DNA of 64,000 nucleotides, from positions 3,820,665 to 3,884,664 of the forward strand of contig JAJEKV010000046.1 of NCBI GenBank assembly GCA_021234155.1, in the 5' to 3' direction. Below the pieces are notes generated by a model. It saw nothing but the letters and a program-made list of their open reading frames with translations. It was not told the DNA's origin and did no database searches. A program made the position numbers and the translations under genes. Below, piece after piece: positions 50,411 to 61,819 of this stretch (positions are counted from its first letter, which is position 1; each line of letters opens with the position of its first letter). Origin of the DNA: Isoetes taiwanensis (Eukaryota > Streptophyta > Lycopodiopsida > Isoetales > Isoetaceae).

Positions 50411-50580
50411 TGTTACCCATCTAGAATAGAATAGAATAACATTTTATTGACCTTGAATTCACCAACCGCCTATGGGACCCAATACAAAGAAAAAGCCAAA
50501 ATTTACTACGGGATTAAAAACCCCCACCCCGGCGGGTTTTTGAGGGTTCCAAAACCTTAGTAGCAATAAGGATCTTTCTT
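50411..50580 (-). mobile_element. 3' end of a (TATTC)-tail LINE, solo copy
   Basis: On the minus strand it reads AAACCC-(loop)-GGGTTT, AATCCCGTAGTAA, TTGGGTCCCATAGGC and a TATTCTATTCTATTC tail (50411-50427 complement). This is the same order as at 47486-47612. It carries no coding part and is strongly 5'-truncated. Confidence 0.8.
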
Positions 50581-50819
50581 CATGTATCATTTCTATGTTA
50601 TATACACAATCAAGGTACGTGAGAGGTGTAATACTCACACAAAATGCTAATCTGATTTATATGGTCCATTACCTCTTATGGGAAAAGAAAAAGCATTTAC
50701 TCCCTCCTCATGGAAAGGGATCGAGTTCAATAGCTACAAGTTTGGCATAGGATAAAGGCTTCTATTGGGTATACAATTCCATTTTCGACCGGGGCGTCAC
50801 TAGCCATCTTCCTCATCTG

Positions 50820-51251
50820 CCTAATCTTTCATCCTCCACTCCATCTACATGACTTCTCACTTCGTCATGCTATTTGAACTTGTGTCAGTTGCTTATGCTC
50901 AATATTTTGTCTTTCTCTTGCTTAACATTTTTGCTATGCACTTGGTTGGTAATATTATGATGCAGGTTATTTCCATGGAAATCAAGGATCTTCACAGTCA
51001 AAGCTCCATCTCAAGGGGGCAAAGCAGTTCTCTTGGCATAATTCACATTTTTGTGATTGATTTGTCTGAACTACTTGACACTTTTTACTGCAGTTAACTT
51101 TTTGTAACCTCGTATACCTATTTGAGGTTAAGTATATTTTGGCTGAAACTAATGAGGAAGTACACACTCCCATTAGAAAGACATTTGTATGGCTTTAATT
51201 AATTAATGGAAAAAACATCTCTTACTCTCAAAAAAAAAAAAAAAAAAAAAA
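50820..51251 (+). mobile_element. Probable L1-type 3' end or retroposed transcript with A25 tail
   Basis: The block ends TTTTTGTAACCTCGTATACC, a short 3' UTR, TTAATTAATGGAAAAAACAT and about 25 A. It resembles plant L1 3' ends in general style. It lies immediately left of the second copy of the 49.56-kb duplicated segment, as expected for an insertion there. The coding part is too short to classify and the 5' limit is not defined. Confidence 0.4.
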
Positions 51252-51445
51252 AACTCTATGCAACAAAAGCAACACACATCCAGCTTTGGGCACTTGCTTC
51301 ATGAGTAAAGCATCCTTATCTTGAACACATAACCCTCCAATCATACTCCTCCAATAATATTTTTTAGATCTTCGTCGGTAGAGACCAATATCAATGCATC
51401 ATTCAACAGGCAGCATAATAATGCCTCATCTTTGCCTTTGGCTCT

Positions 51446-51829
51446 TCAGAGAACATAATGCTCTACTGTAACATTTGCAGCAAGAACACTGGGTTCTATG
51501 GCTCGGCAAGAAGATACTGAATTGATGGAGCCTCTGACATCAAATCGGGAACTTTCATCAATGCCAAACATGGCTAAGAATGCATTGCACCAGCTATTCC
51601 AAGTAAAATCTGTAATTCTTTCTTCAATCCACAGTTTAACACTCACAACATGTGCATGATCACCAATATTATAATCTTCGTGCAAGACAATTAAACTCCA
51701 TGAAATAGAAGGGGCTTTTCCAAAGGCAATGGGGAATCTAGATTTAAGAGCACAGACATTTCGTAGAATATTTCCATAAAACTCCACTATTGCAAATATA
51801 GCCCGAGCATTGAAACATTCTTTATTCAA
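51446..51829 (-). pseudogene. Unrecognised 127-codon open frame
   Basis: This uninterrupted minus-strand frame has balanced composition and a natural-looking end (stop at 51448-51446). It has no signal peptide, repeat or catalytic motif I recognise; the middle reads DFTWNSWCNAFLAMFGIDE. It lies next to a PPR remnant on the same strand and could belong to a broken gene or be an exon. Nothing supports a specific function. Confidence 0.3.
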
Positions 51830-52329
51830 AGATCTTTATGTGCCTCTGTATGCCTCCTTATATTCAAGTGTATGCCTCCTTATATTCAAGTGGTTTCCAT
51901 CGTAACAACTCGCATAATGTGCTAGAAAACATCGCTGAAGATAGTTGAGCCTATTGACCTTAATCCAAGCTCTGCCTACAACAAACCAAAATATACATTA
52001 AAAGGTGCCAAAGTCATAATACTCCTCCTTCATTTTCACAGAAACACAGAATTTACATGCAGAACATTGTAAATCAACGTAAAGAAAGTAAAAGCAAATC
52101 AGGAACATGTTCAAGATGTCTCAAAATGTTGAGCTCCATTGTCAGGAGTGTGAGACAATAGAACACGCTCCAAAGAAAGAAAACTTGCATATAGAATTTT
52201 CAATGTAACACTCTTTATTCAAAGATCTTTACGTGCCTTTGTATGCCTCCTTATATCCAAATGGTTGTTCAGCTCCATTGTTCAGAAGTGAAAGGCAATA
52301 GAACACGCCCATTTTCCACATTGAGCACA

Positions 52330-52900
52330 GTCGTCCTTATGCCTGAAAAACATTGCCCAACATTAAAGCTCCATTGGAATTGAAAATCAGAGTAGCGAAC
52401 ATCGCACACCACAATGACCATAAGCAGAAATCATGGCCTTCCAAGAAACTAAATCAGGTTGTGGCATCTAGTGAAAGAATCGTAATACCTACTCTATGGA
52501 TCCATCTTGACAATAACCTAAAAGAATAGCATTCCAAGATACAATATTTCGCTGGAGCATATCCTGAAAGAGTTCCATTGCCTCCAAGATTTGACCATGT
52601 TGGAGATATGCTATGACCATAGTATTCCATGAAGACATTTTCCAATTGCATTCTACTGCTGCTTACCATGGATTTGATGAAAAGATCAACTCGTGCAAAA
52701 TAGGTCTTCCATGAAGACATGTTACATTCTGGCATTTTTTTTCAAAGAAGGCGAATGGATTCTTCTGCTGCTTACCATGGATTTGATGAAAAGATCTGAT
52801 GGCTACAAACCCGTGCAAAATATGTCTTCCATAAGCAATACCGAGAGCACATGAATCTGAGACCCTTTGTAAGGCAAAAATATCATGCAAGTGATGATCT
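52330..52900 (-). pseudogene. PPR-protein remnant
   Basis: PPR proteins bind organellar RNA; each roughly 35-residue repeat contacts a base. The minus strand, in changing frames, reads SWNTMVIAYLQHGQILEAME (about 52632-52573), then NIVSWNAILLGYCQDGS (52540-52490), then PDLVSWKAMISAYG (about 52460-52420). These are typical repeat cores with V-S-W-N and A-Y/G-Y. Frameshifts and stops break it, and a direct duplication of about 104 bp (52649-52700 and 52753-52835) is inside. It has no start, no complete repeat array and no E or DYW end. Confidence 0.7.
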
Positions 52901-53326
52901 AGACGTCAAGACAACAACCGGAATGCATCTCACTTCCGGAACAACGACATGGACTTTTGCTCTCACTTCTTAAAGCCATATCTGCCAAAGCGGGTCCAGA
53001 ACACTACGGGCAGATGCGTCTCATTGCATGAACCCTAAATCGATAGAGCGAGAAGAAGGAACAAATTATAGACATCTGGACCGTTAATCTTTGAACTCAA
53101 AATCTGGACCGTTCGATATAGGGCTGGATCCAATCAATACACCAAAACATTATAATATAAGATAAGATTTTAATAACCACTTGTCATTTTAGTGATGAAG
53201 CATTATCCAGAAGGCATCCTGGTAGAGACACCATCGGAGAAAGCGTCGGAACCTTTGTTGCATGGCCAAATTTGTTTGAAAAAGGTATGAGGTTCATTGC
53301 TTCAATGGATATATATTAAGTTTCTT

Positions 53327-53729
53327 TCATTCAAAAGAAACTGATACACTAATTGGGATTTGGGGTTCCTGCAGAAGGGCAACCAAAGTGCGCTCGAGCT
53401 CTGCAATTCTGATCCTCATATAAGCATTTTCCAGTTCAAGGCTCAATAGATAATTAAGGACTCTATGTAATTGCTGAGCATAAAACCCCATGCTCGTGGC
53501 CATCCCCGAACATAGCTCAGCAATAATGGTCATATTATACAGTAAATTTCCAGACCTTCACGAAGCTCGACAAATGCATGGGGAGGGGGAGGGGAGGAGG
53601 GGGGAACACAAAATTTGTAGGGTGCAAAGGAGGAACTTCAGTGGGATGCATGCCAGACGTGTATGGCTCCCCAACAACGTAAGCAGAATTTGAGTTCACG
53701 CTAGGATATGATTCAGGGGTGCCTCCCAC
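53327..53729 (-). CDS. Possible 3' exons: proline-rich and coiled-coil segment, unknown
   Basis: Two adjacent minus-strand frames, offset by one base, read a proline-rich segment (FVFPPPPLPLPMHL, 53729-53535) and a heptad-like helix (RVLNYLLSLELENAYMRIRI followed by AELERTLVALL, 53533-53327) ending in a stop. Together they resemble the C-terminal half of a regulatory or scaffolding protein. They lie 0.6 kb downstream of the candidate gene ending at 54355, on the same strand, so they could be an independent small gene or further exons of an alternative transcript. Function unknown. Confidence 0.3.
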
Positions 53730-53888
53730 AGCAGCTCATTCATGATTCTTGGCATTTCTAGTGGAAAGGGATAATTAATGGTCCATCAATAAAACATAGG
53801 TAGACTATAGGAAACTAGGAAAGCACTAACCCTTCAAAATAAATTTCTTTTTCACGCCTGACGTCAGCCAATCTCCTTGACTTTTTTT

Positions 53889-54260
53889 CTAGATACTGTC
53901 AGCCAATCTCCCTGACATTTTTTTTGCAAGGAAATTCCAGCAAGAGATTTTTGACACGCATCCACCGGAAGCATGGATTTGCTCCACGATTTGTTTATGT
54001 GCAGATTGTTCCACAGTAATGGAATCACGATGAGCGGCAGTTAAAGTCTGTGACCTAGCAATTGCAGTAAAACGGAGAAGGGCCACCATCTCAAGTGTAA
54101 TCTCAGCCTTAGTCTTTGCTAATTCCATGACAAAGACTATGTTAATTGGACCTAGAGCAAGCAAAAACGTCACAACACATTCTCTTCTAAGTATGCTATT
54201 ATATTCTCTTAGTATTGGAAATGATAAGGAAGGGTTAATTTTGATCAATGTTGCTTTCAT
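53889..54260 (-). CDS. Unrecognised 123-codon open frame
   Basis: This minus-strand frame reads a helix-rich middle (AKTKAEITLEMVALLRFTAI) and a Thr/His/Ser-rich region, and ends at 53889. It lies just downstream of the two-exon candidate gene and upstream of the proline-rich/coiled-coil frames, on the same strand. Spacing would allow one multi-exon gene, but the upstream frame ends in a stop before it. Treated as a possible exon or separate small gene. Confidence 0.3.
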   Translation of the reverse strand: MKATLIKINPSLSFPILREYNSILRRECVVTFLLALGPINIVFVMELAKTKAEITLEMVALLRFTAIARSQTLTAAHRDSITVEQSAHKQIVEQIHASGGCVSKISCWNFLAKKMSGRLADSI

Positions 54261-54354
54261 ATAGAACTGGCTTGCTTGGATATAATAACATAAAATATAT
54301 CACTTCAATAATACCAAACACATGTTGCCAAGAGTCGGGACTTTGCATTAAATC

Positions 54355-55316
54355 TCATTTTCCTTCTTCTTTCACGTGCACCGAAGTAATCAACTCTCTA
54401 TCCGTCTGCAATCTCTCCTCTTCTGCAGCTCGAGAGTAAGGATCGGCCACTGATGGACTCGCCTCCCTCGAAGACCGGCCCCTTATCCGTGCCAACTCGT
54501 CTAGCAAGTCTTGCTCTGTTAGCGAATGACCGGCCATTCTATTCTCACTCGCCCAATCATGAAGACGCATATGTGCATCCACATCATCAGCCCCAACCCT
54601 CTGTGCTGCATCTAGACTCACCATAAGTCGACTCTCCTGTATAGGCAACAACCTCTTCCTCTCTGCTCTATGTTGGACACTAACGGCATTTATCATTGCG
54701 TCCAACCCCTCTGGATAGGCTGCCAATGTGGCCTCTGGGGTCATGGTGTGGTACACGCGCATGGTAGCAACACCTAGCCTCCCTGCATCCCTATGTCTTG
54801 CTGAAGAATCCAACATGCGTGCAACCTTGGATGGATTTTGCCTGCGCAATGTTGCCCTGTTACGCTCGTACTCTATTCTGCTTGCACTTCTTGATACTTG
54901 GGCCCGTGGACCAGGCTGCCTATCGTTTGGCCACCAATGCTCTGGATGGTTGCTCTTGTGATGTCCAATGGCACCATCTCGGGTAAGTCCAAGAAACCCC
55001 GGGTCCCGTAGCAAGCTGTTTTGAAAATGATTGCACCCCTCGGCAGTGCAGATCCATTTTTGCATGATGATAGGGGCACCCCCGCTGCTCACTTGCATTA
55101 CCCTCCTGACAAGGCACCATATGCCATGATATTCCCTAGGGACACGTGTTGCATTTGAGTAAAGAAGTAACTAAGAAATGTAAGGAGCACAAGGTAACAA
55201 ACGTACCATGATATGATGCTTCCAACACGATTTGGGTTGTCGACTCCACTGACCAAGTTATGTGGTAGGGGTCGATCCTCCATGCCCACTACTGGCATGG
55301 ACTTTGGCGTAGACAT
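54355..55316 (-). CDS. Candidate two-exon gene of unknown function (286 codons)
   Basis: Exon 1 (55316-55207) starts MSTPKSMPVVGMEDRPL. A 101-bp intron with GT at 55206-55205 and CAG at 55108-55106 joins in frame to exon 2 (55105-54355). Splicing gives 286 codons without a stop, the longest intact product in the window. Near residues 50-90 there is WICTAEGCNHF, then G-A-I-G-H-H-K-S-N-H-P-E-H-W: two cysteines and several histidines that could form a C2H2-like zinc site. After this the protein is rich in arginine, alanine and acidic residues, with a helical C-terminus. The start could be earlier, since the frame is open to 55409. A donor-like CATCCAG/GTGTGTG at 56009-56004 may mark a non-coding first exon. 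I do not recognise the family. Confidence 0.55.
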
Positions 55317-55409
55317 CCTTGATTGCAGAATAAAAATAAGTGCTAGAGACCATAAATACAAATATGAAATAGCAAACCATATGAGGATGTGCATAGACCA
55401 ACAAACCAA

Positions 55410-57340
55410 TAAATGCTAAATGCTAAAGAATCAAACATTGATTCTTTATTGGAGGTTACCAAACATTGGTTGCAAAGATATATGGATGACATTTGCACTA
55501 AACAACTTGAGAAACTAATCAAGCTTTAATTTCTCCATGAAATGAAAGGGCTCACATAGGTAGGTCTACGTTATCTTTCAAGGGCAAATAAGAACACAAG
55601 AACAAGAAATAGTTATTCTTGGATATCTACTTATCGAAAGAACACAATGGATGAATTGCTTTATGTTCAAAACTATTTAATGTTTATTAAACTATTTAAA
55701 CTAATATCGATATAAACCATTGAATGGTAATCAGATAAGATGAGATAAAGATGAATTTTTACGTCCACGGAACGGACGGATGTGAAAGGCATGAAATGTA
55801 ATCTTTAAATACCTAAGCTGTGACATGTTTACTTAATCTTCCGTTCTCAAATAACGAAATGTATGATTAAAAGACATCAGAAAAAAACAAATAGGGGGCC
55901 AAGAAGACAAGACACAGAAAGGAAGGAAATGGAAAGCAGAGGTTTTTAGTCCGGTAGCTTAGACTAAAGAGATTTACGGAAAAATATTTGGTTTGAAGAG
56001 CACACACCTGGATGAGCTGAAGATGATCGGCCGGATTGAGTAGGAACGAGAGCTCGAAGACAGTTGAGAATATAGAAGCTTAGAAGGGATGCAGAAAGGC
56101 AAGGATTCGCTGCATCGAATCCAGATTTGGTGCAGGCGAAGATCTAGCCTTGCCTGCAGTGCCCCATAAAAAGACGAAGCTATATTTTAAAAAACGACCT
56201 AAAAGCCAAGGAGGCCTCGAGAATCCAAAAAGCAAAAACGAGGCAGAAGCCAATGCACTTCACGAATATCATATTCAAAAAAAAACAAAAGTAGAGTCTG
56301 GCATGGTCCAGGGTTCGCAATTGGAAATTAGGCTGCAAGTTTCAAACGGATTTTACATCAAATCCTATACAAACTTCCCATTTATTTTTATCTGAATTTC
56401 TACCCATCTAATCGGAAGTTTGCTAACCAGAATTTTGCAAACCCAACAATGCGAATATACAATCAAAATCTCAATTCAACTCTATGGAGGTACAATTCCT
56501 TATTCATGAAGAAACGCAGAAACAGTTTAGCCCAAAGGATTCCTCAACATTTGAAAGCCTTTGGGATGGGAGCTTTACATTTAGCAGGGATCGATCGAGC
56601 AGCGTAGACATTTGCAGATAGTGTAGGCATTTGCAAACAACGTAGAGGGAAGAGGAATGAACTGCCGAAACTTTTAGAGCCTACCGAAAATTCTAATGTT
56701 CCCAACAAGTTTGTGCATTTTGGTTTTTAGCACAGTGTTTTTGGATTTTATTAGCACTTTAGGGCAGTGTACGCCAAATTTCCAGGAACATTAGCATGCT
56801 ATCAGACAAAAATAAAAATTTCCTATAAAAATTTCCTATTGTCCAAATTTTTTGTAGGAAGTCATTCCTACTAGGAAACTAATATTATTGCATAATTACC
56901 GGCAACCAAAAAGAAGCCAGGGTATTTATCGGTAACCTACAAAAATGTTCAGAAGTAATTTTTCAATGGTTTATGAATATTTTTTGGGTTGCCCCTAGGG
57001 GGGCAAACCCTTGTTTGTATGGGGTTGTGGCATATCCTGAGTATATGCTGGAATATACTCAGAATATGTTGATGACTGCTAAAAACCGATTATAGGCTGT
57101 AAACTGGCGGTAGCTTTTGTTGCTAAACAGCCACTCACGAAACCGGCTAACCGGAGGGGCTCCTTTCCTCATCTTCTTGCTTGTAGCGTGGCATGCAAGA
57201 AGATCCTCGTGGTTGATCCTTGTATCTGCCTTTGGTTGCTTGGCAGGGACCGCCTGGACCATTGTGAACCTGATCGATTTTGGTAAGTGAGTTTCCTTGA
57301 AGAGGGATTTAAGAGATTTGATGATTTCTTTGCGTTTTCC
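55410..57340. other. Non-coding stretch upstream of the candidate gene
   Basis: No coding sequence is supported. The minus strand around 56150-56009 could be a 5' untranslated exon of the candidate gene. At 57.22 and 57.34 kb the segment CCTTGTATCTGC.TTTGGTTG is repeated about 125 bp apart. Confidence 0.4.
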
Positions 57341-58110
57341 ATTCCTTGTATCTGCGTTTGGTTGCTCGGCATAATGTTATATCTTGGACCACCACGATTG
57401 CAGGGTTTATTCAAGCTGGGGACATAGACGTTTCCTTCAATCTTTTTGAGCAAATGCAAAGACATGGCATACGTCCAGATAAAGTTATGCAAAGACATCC
57501 GGATAAAGTTACATGTATTCAAATGCTTAGTGCATTCTGTAGCATAGCATTTCTGGGGTATGGAAGACGGATTCATTAAGGGATGCTCGATATGAGATGG
57601 GTATTTCCCTTGGAAATGCACTGGTGGATATGTATTCCAATTGTGGGTCAATAGAGGATGCACGTCATGTTTTTGACGGGATGCTTGCCTATGATGTGGT
57701 TTCTTGGAACTCCATGATGTCAGGTTATGTGCAACATAGACAAGGCAAGGATGCTCTGGTATCGTTTGATAAGATGCAGAAGGGTGGTTTACATCCTAAT
57801 GAAGTTACCTATATCTCTGTTTTGTCTGCTTGTGCCTATGAGGATCTAGTGGATGAAGGTTTCGATTTGTTGCTCGTAGTTATAAAGGGTGTATAAGTTT
57901 GATAGGGGAGCATTATGTTTGTGTGATTGACCTGCTTGGTCGAGGTGGACATCTTAATTTGGCTTGGGACTTCATAGATGCAATGCCTTTGCAGCCTAAT
58001 GCTGCTTTGTGGATGGCTTTTCTTGCCATCTGCAAAAAATATGGCAATATTGAGCTTGCTCAATATATTGCAGAATGCACTTTCAGTTTCAAGTTGGGGA
58101 TTTGGTAAGT
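57340..58110 (+). pseudogene. PPR-protein remnant (C-terminal repeats and E-like motif)
   Basis: Three frames carry a continuous PPR architecture. First is NVISWTTTIAGFIQAGDIDV (57370-57430). Then GNALVDMYSNCGSIEDARHV, DVVSWNSMMSGYVQH and GLHPNEVTYISVLSACA follow (57606-57840). Finally DLLGRGGHLNLAWDFIDAMP and NAALWMAFLAICKKYGNIEL, an E-type motif, lie at 57925-58060. Plant PPRs of the PLS class act in chloroplast or mitochondrial RNA editing. Here stops at 57577 and 57894 and frame changes make it a pseudogene. No DYW domain follows; the sequence instead runs toward the TM9 remnant. The orientation is opposite to the other PPR remnant. Confidence 0.8.
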
Positions 58111-58365
58111 GGTACAGGTGCTCGTCAAATAAAATTTCCAGTATTGCTGAAGCCTTACTCATAAAGTGTACTCAAAATCCAAGAGCAGAAAGAGAGAAGC
58201 AAAGAAAACTGGAACAGTAGTTTACTGGTTAAGGAGATATTGATCATTTGGATCGATTAGATGAACTCATTGGAACATCGATCTATTGACCAAGAAGATA
58301 CTTATCCATTTGAATAATTTATTGACGTACCCTAACAAACAAACTGTGGGCTTGTTTACACAAGA

Positions 58366-59530
58366 TTGTGTAAAGAGGTCATTTGGCATACAGATCCTGA
58401 ACAACATGTAGACATTACGGATGATGAGCCTGTGGTGGTGGACTTCACTTATTCTGTAAAATGGCTGAAAACAACTATCTCATTTGAACGGCGCATGGAA
58501 AAGTATCAGAAATACTCTTTCCTTCCGCAGCATTTGGAGATCCATTGGTTTTCAATCGTAAACTCATGTGTTACAGTCTTGCTGCCTACAGGGTTTTTGG
58601 CTAAATCCTTCTGCGTGTCTTGAAAAATGACTTTATTAACTAAGTCCCTTTTATGTTTTTTTTATTCTCATAATATGATGCTTTTAGTCTTTGCATATGT
58701 AAGGGAGACAATATATTGGCTGAAAGTTACTAAGTTGGCTGCTTTTATCATTTCAGGTACACCAAAGAGGAGGAAGAGGATCCTGAGGAAACAGGTTGGA
58801 AATGTATACATGGAGATGTATTCCGATTCCCACCTCATCCAGTGGACAGAATTGAGAATTTTTCATCATGTTTTCAAGTCTTCTGCGGTCGTCTAAGCTT
58901 GATGATGTGCAGTATATTTGCTGCAGTTATTGGAAGTGGGACACAACTTCTTGTTCTTGTCCTATGCATCTTTGGCCTTTCGCTGGTGAGCGTATTTTAT
59001 CCATATAACAGAGGTGCATTGAATACAGCATATCTTGTCATATATTCACTTACCGCTGGCATATCAGGATATGTTTCTGCTCGTGTTTATAGGCAGATGG
59101 GTGGCAAAAACTGGGTAAATCCTTTATCATGTTATGGTTACTGTTTTCATAATCCTCATGATAGTTACCGCCTTCATCACCATTGCACTCACTTATTTTC
59201 AATTGGCTGTTGAAGATCATGCCTGGTGGTGGTGGTTAGTATTTTTATACTCTCTCTACATCTTTTTATTAGGAGCATTTGAGAAATTTAATTTGCCATT
59301 TTACTCGCAGGTCTGTACTTTGTGGTGGTTCGACTGGCTTATTTATTTATGGCTACTGTTTCTATTATTATCATGCCAGATCTGATATGACAGGTTTGAT
59401 GCAGACATCATTCTTCTTTGGTTACATGGGCTGTGTCCGTTATGGATTTTTCTTGATGCTTGGAGCAGTTAGATATAGAGCATCACTGTTATTTGTCCAC
59501 CACATTTACAGGGCAATCAAATGCGAGTAG
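58366..59530 (+). pseudogene. TM9SF/EMP70-type endomembrane protein, internally deleted
   Basis: TM9 (EMP70) proteins have a large luminal domain and nine transmembrane helices and reside in the Golgi/endosomes. Segments read FTYSVKWLKTTISFERRMEK, LEIHWFSIVNSCVTVLL (58440-58590), GSGTQLLVLV and VFYPYNRGALNTA (58935-59030), FIILMIVTAFITIALTYFQL (59140-59200) and CGGSTGLFIYGY to F-F-F-G-Y-M-G-C (59320-59430). The end is HHIYRAIKCE plus stop (59501-59530), with the K-x-E type end known to mediate COPI retrieval in plant TM9 proteins. A 1-base frameshift near 58603, a lost donor near 58640 and deletion of about 150 residues between 59114 and 59135 show that it is dead. The N-terminal luminal half is missing. 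Confidence 0.85.
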
Positions 59531-61700
59531 TTGCCAATGTTACAAAGCAAATATTAAACGCATGGCAAATATTAATGCTAGCTAGTCACATGTATATTCT
59601 AGAAGCAAAAATGCTATATATAATGAGCAAATACAGAGGGTCTTTATTTTCCTAGGAGAGCATGTGGGCTATCATTGTACCACATGCACAGCGTCACTTT
59701 CAATTTGTTGCCCATTATTGTCCTCGTCATCGAACACGGTTGATGGGCTGAGAGATCAAAATGAAGGGCTTACGTTCTAAAAGCATGGTTGAGGGGCTGC
59801 ATATGCACGACATATGGGCAAAATTGCACGGAAGGCAAAAATTGACTAAACATTATCCAAGACAAAAGTTGATTAAACATTATCCACAAAGCATTATTCT
59901 TTCTTATATATTGCTTTTTGCGAATTTGTAGAAGAGAAAGGCCCTTTCTAGCCTGTCAAGGCGACAAAAATTGATTAAACATTATCCACTCATAGGACAA
60001 AATTGAGTAAGCATTATTCTTATATAGTGCTTTTTGCGAATTTGTATAAGAGAAAGGACCTGTGGGCAGATTTTTAGCTGCGAAAGGTGGCTGACATGCG
60101 GAGCGTTGAGACTGCCTTGATCGCCCAGAGATTTGCCCACGGGGCCTTTGCCCTAATGGAAGAAACAATTGGGCCATTCCAGCTGTGCCACGTGGCTTGC
60201 TGCCACCAGAATACAGGTAGAGAAAACAGAAAGAGGCGTAAAAACAACGGGAATGACAGGCTTTCAAAAATAGAAGAGGTGACACGTGTCGTGTTTTGAT
60301 TGCAACCGTTTTGCTTTTTCTTGCATTGAAAAGCCAACTTCTACGACTTTTTGCCTGTTGGTTGCAAACTTTATGAGTTTGTGAACTGACAAGAGAGGGA
60401 ATTGAAGGCAAAGACTAAAGAATGCACTTCCAACTTTATGAGTTTGTGAACTGCCAAATGAAGGAATGGAAGGCAAAGACTAAGGAATGCAATGGCACTA
60501 AGAGGCATAACAGAGTAGACCCATAATGATTGCTTCATCCCTTGAACCAACACAACAAAATATATGTCAAACAATTTGCAATAGAAACTTCGTGCATCTC
60601 TAGTTAATATTCCACATGCTCTCCATAGATCAACAAATATACATGAAAACCAATATACTCCACCACAAGCAAAATAACATTATAACTTGTAGGCTAGTGA
60701 AGTCAACTTACGCAAGAAACTTCTGATTCATCTAGCATAACTTCTATTGTCAGCAAGCTCCTATACTAGGTACACAGACTAATGAAAAACAATCCAATGT
60801 TAGATAACCAAGTTGCAGGCTTGATTTATACTGGTTGAAATATGTATAAGGAATACAAGGCTCCTCTATTCCCAAAGGATACATAGAAAGGTGGCAACTG
60901 GGTAAAAAGGAGATAGGACCGACTTGCAAGATTGCAGTATAAGGTGAAGCTCCATAAGATGAGGGGAAACTAGATGTGAGATTTGGTAGCATAGATGAGG
61001 AAGCGCGAAAAACGAAAGTCGCAGTGACATAGAAAAAAATTTAAGTGTAAGATCAACCAGCTGATGCCTCTGCAAATGATTAGCCAGAAGGAGAGTGAAA
61101 AGAATATAAGCTACATGATATGAAGTGAACAATGATGATCGTCTTAACTTGATGCCATATGACCACATGTCAAATAGTGATTCATATGAATTCTTTATCC
61201 AATGTATGGGTTTTTACAAGCTCAAGATTTTGAAAGTCTATCCTTCCTGTCAGATTTATAAGATCTATCTATCCTATGAGATGTATATTTATTTTGTCGT
61301 TCTCCATATATTATTCTAGAATGTCCAATGACAAGGCCACATACCTAATTGTTAGTTTGATGGTAATTCATAAAATTTATAAAAGTTTACATACTAAGGG
61401 AGTAAATTATTAGGTCCCGACTTCCTAAAACGGGATTGAATTCTCATGTATTGCAATGGTTTTGTCAATGGAAGTGGTCTGAGTTGGTATAAACCTAGTA
61501 ACGTGCCATAAGTTAAGTGCGCTTTGGCTATAATAGAACTGAAAAAGAACGCTACCAAATTCATGCTCTTTCCTATACTTGAATAACAAATTTAATTTAA
61601 CCGTAAAAATAGACCAAGAATATATAATCATTCAAGCCATATTGATGAAGCTGACCCACCAAATGAGGCATAACCGATTTAAATTTCCTTGAATTTCCCT
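59531..61700. other. Non-coding stretch with two small tandem repeats
   Basis: A repeat of about 110-120 bp recurs around 59880-59945 and 60000-60062 (GCATTATTCTT..TATA.TGCTTTTTGCGAATTTGTA..). A tandem repeat of about 66 bp is at 60366-60490 (AACTTTATGAGTTTGTGAAC). Minus-strand frames at 60750-61168 are serine/leucine-rich and not recognised. Confidence 0.5.
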
Positions 61701-61819
61701 GGCCATCAGGAGTCAAATGATCGAAAGACTATCTGGCTGCAACATGGATGGCCTTATATTGCAAGAAAGGCTGAATAACAAAAGCGTTAGTAGGACAGAC
61801 ACTACAAAACCTGGTTGCA

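Noticed and set aside
52454-52735. An intact 93-codon protein
   Set aside because: The frame runs across PPR repeats whose proper reading lies in another frame; it is a shadow of the PPR remnant.
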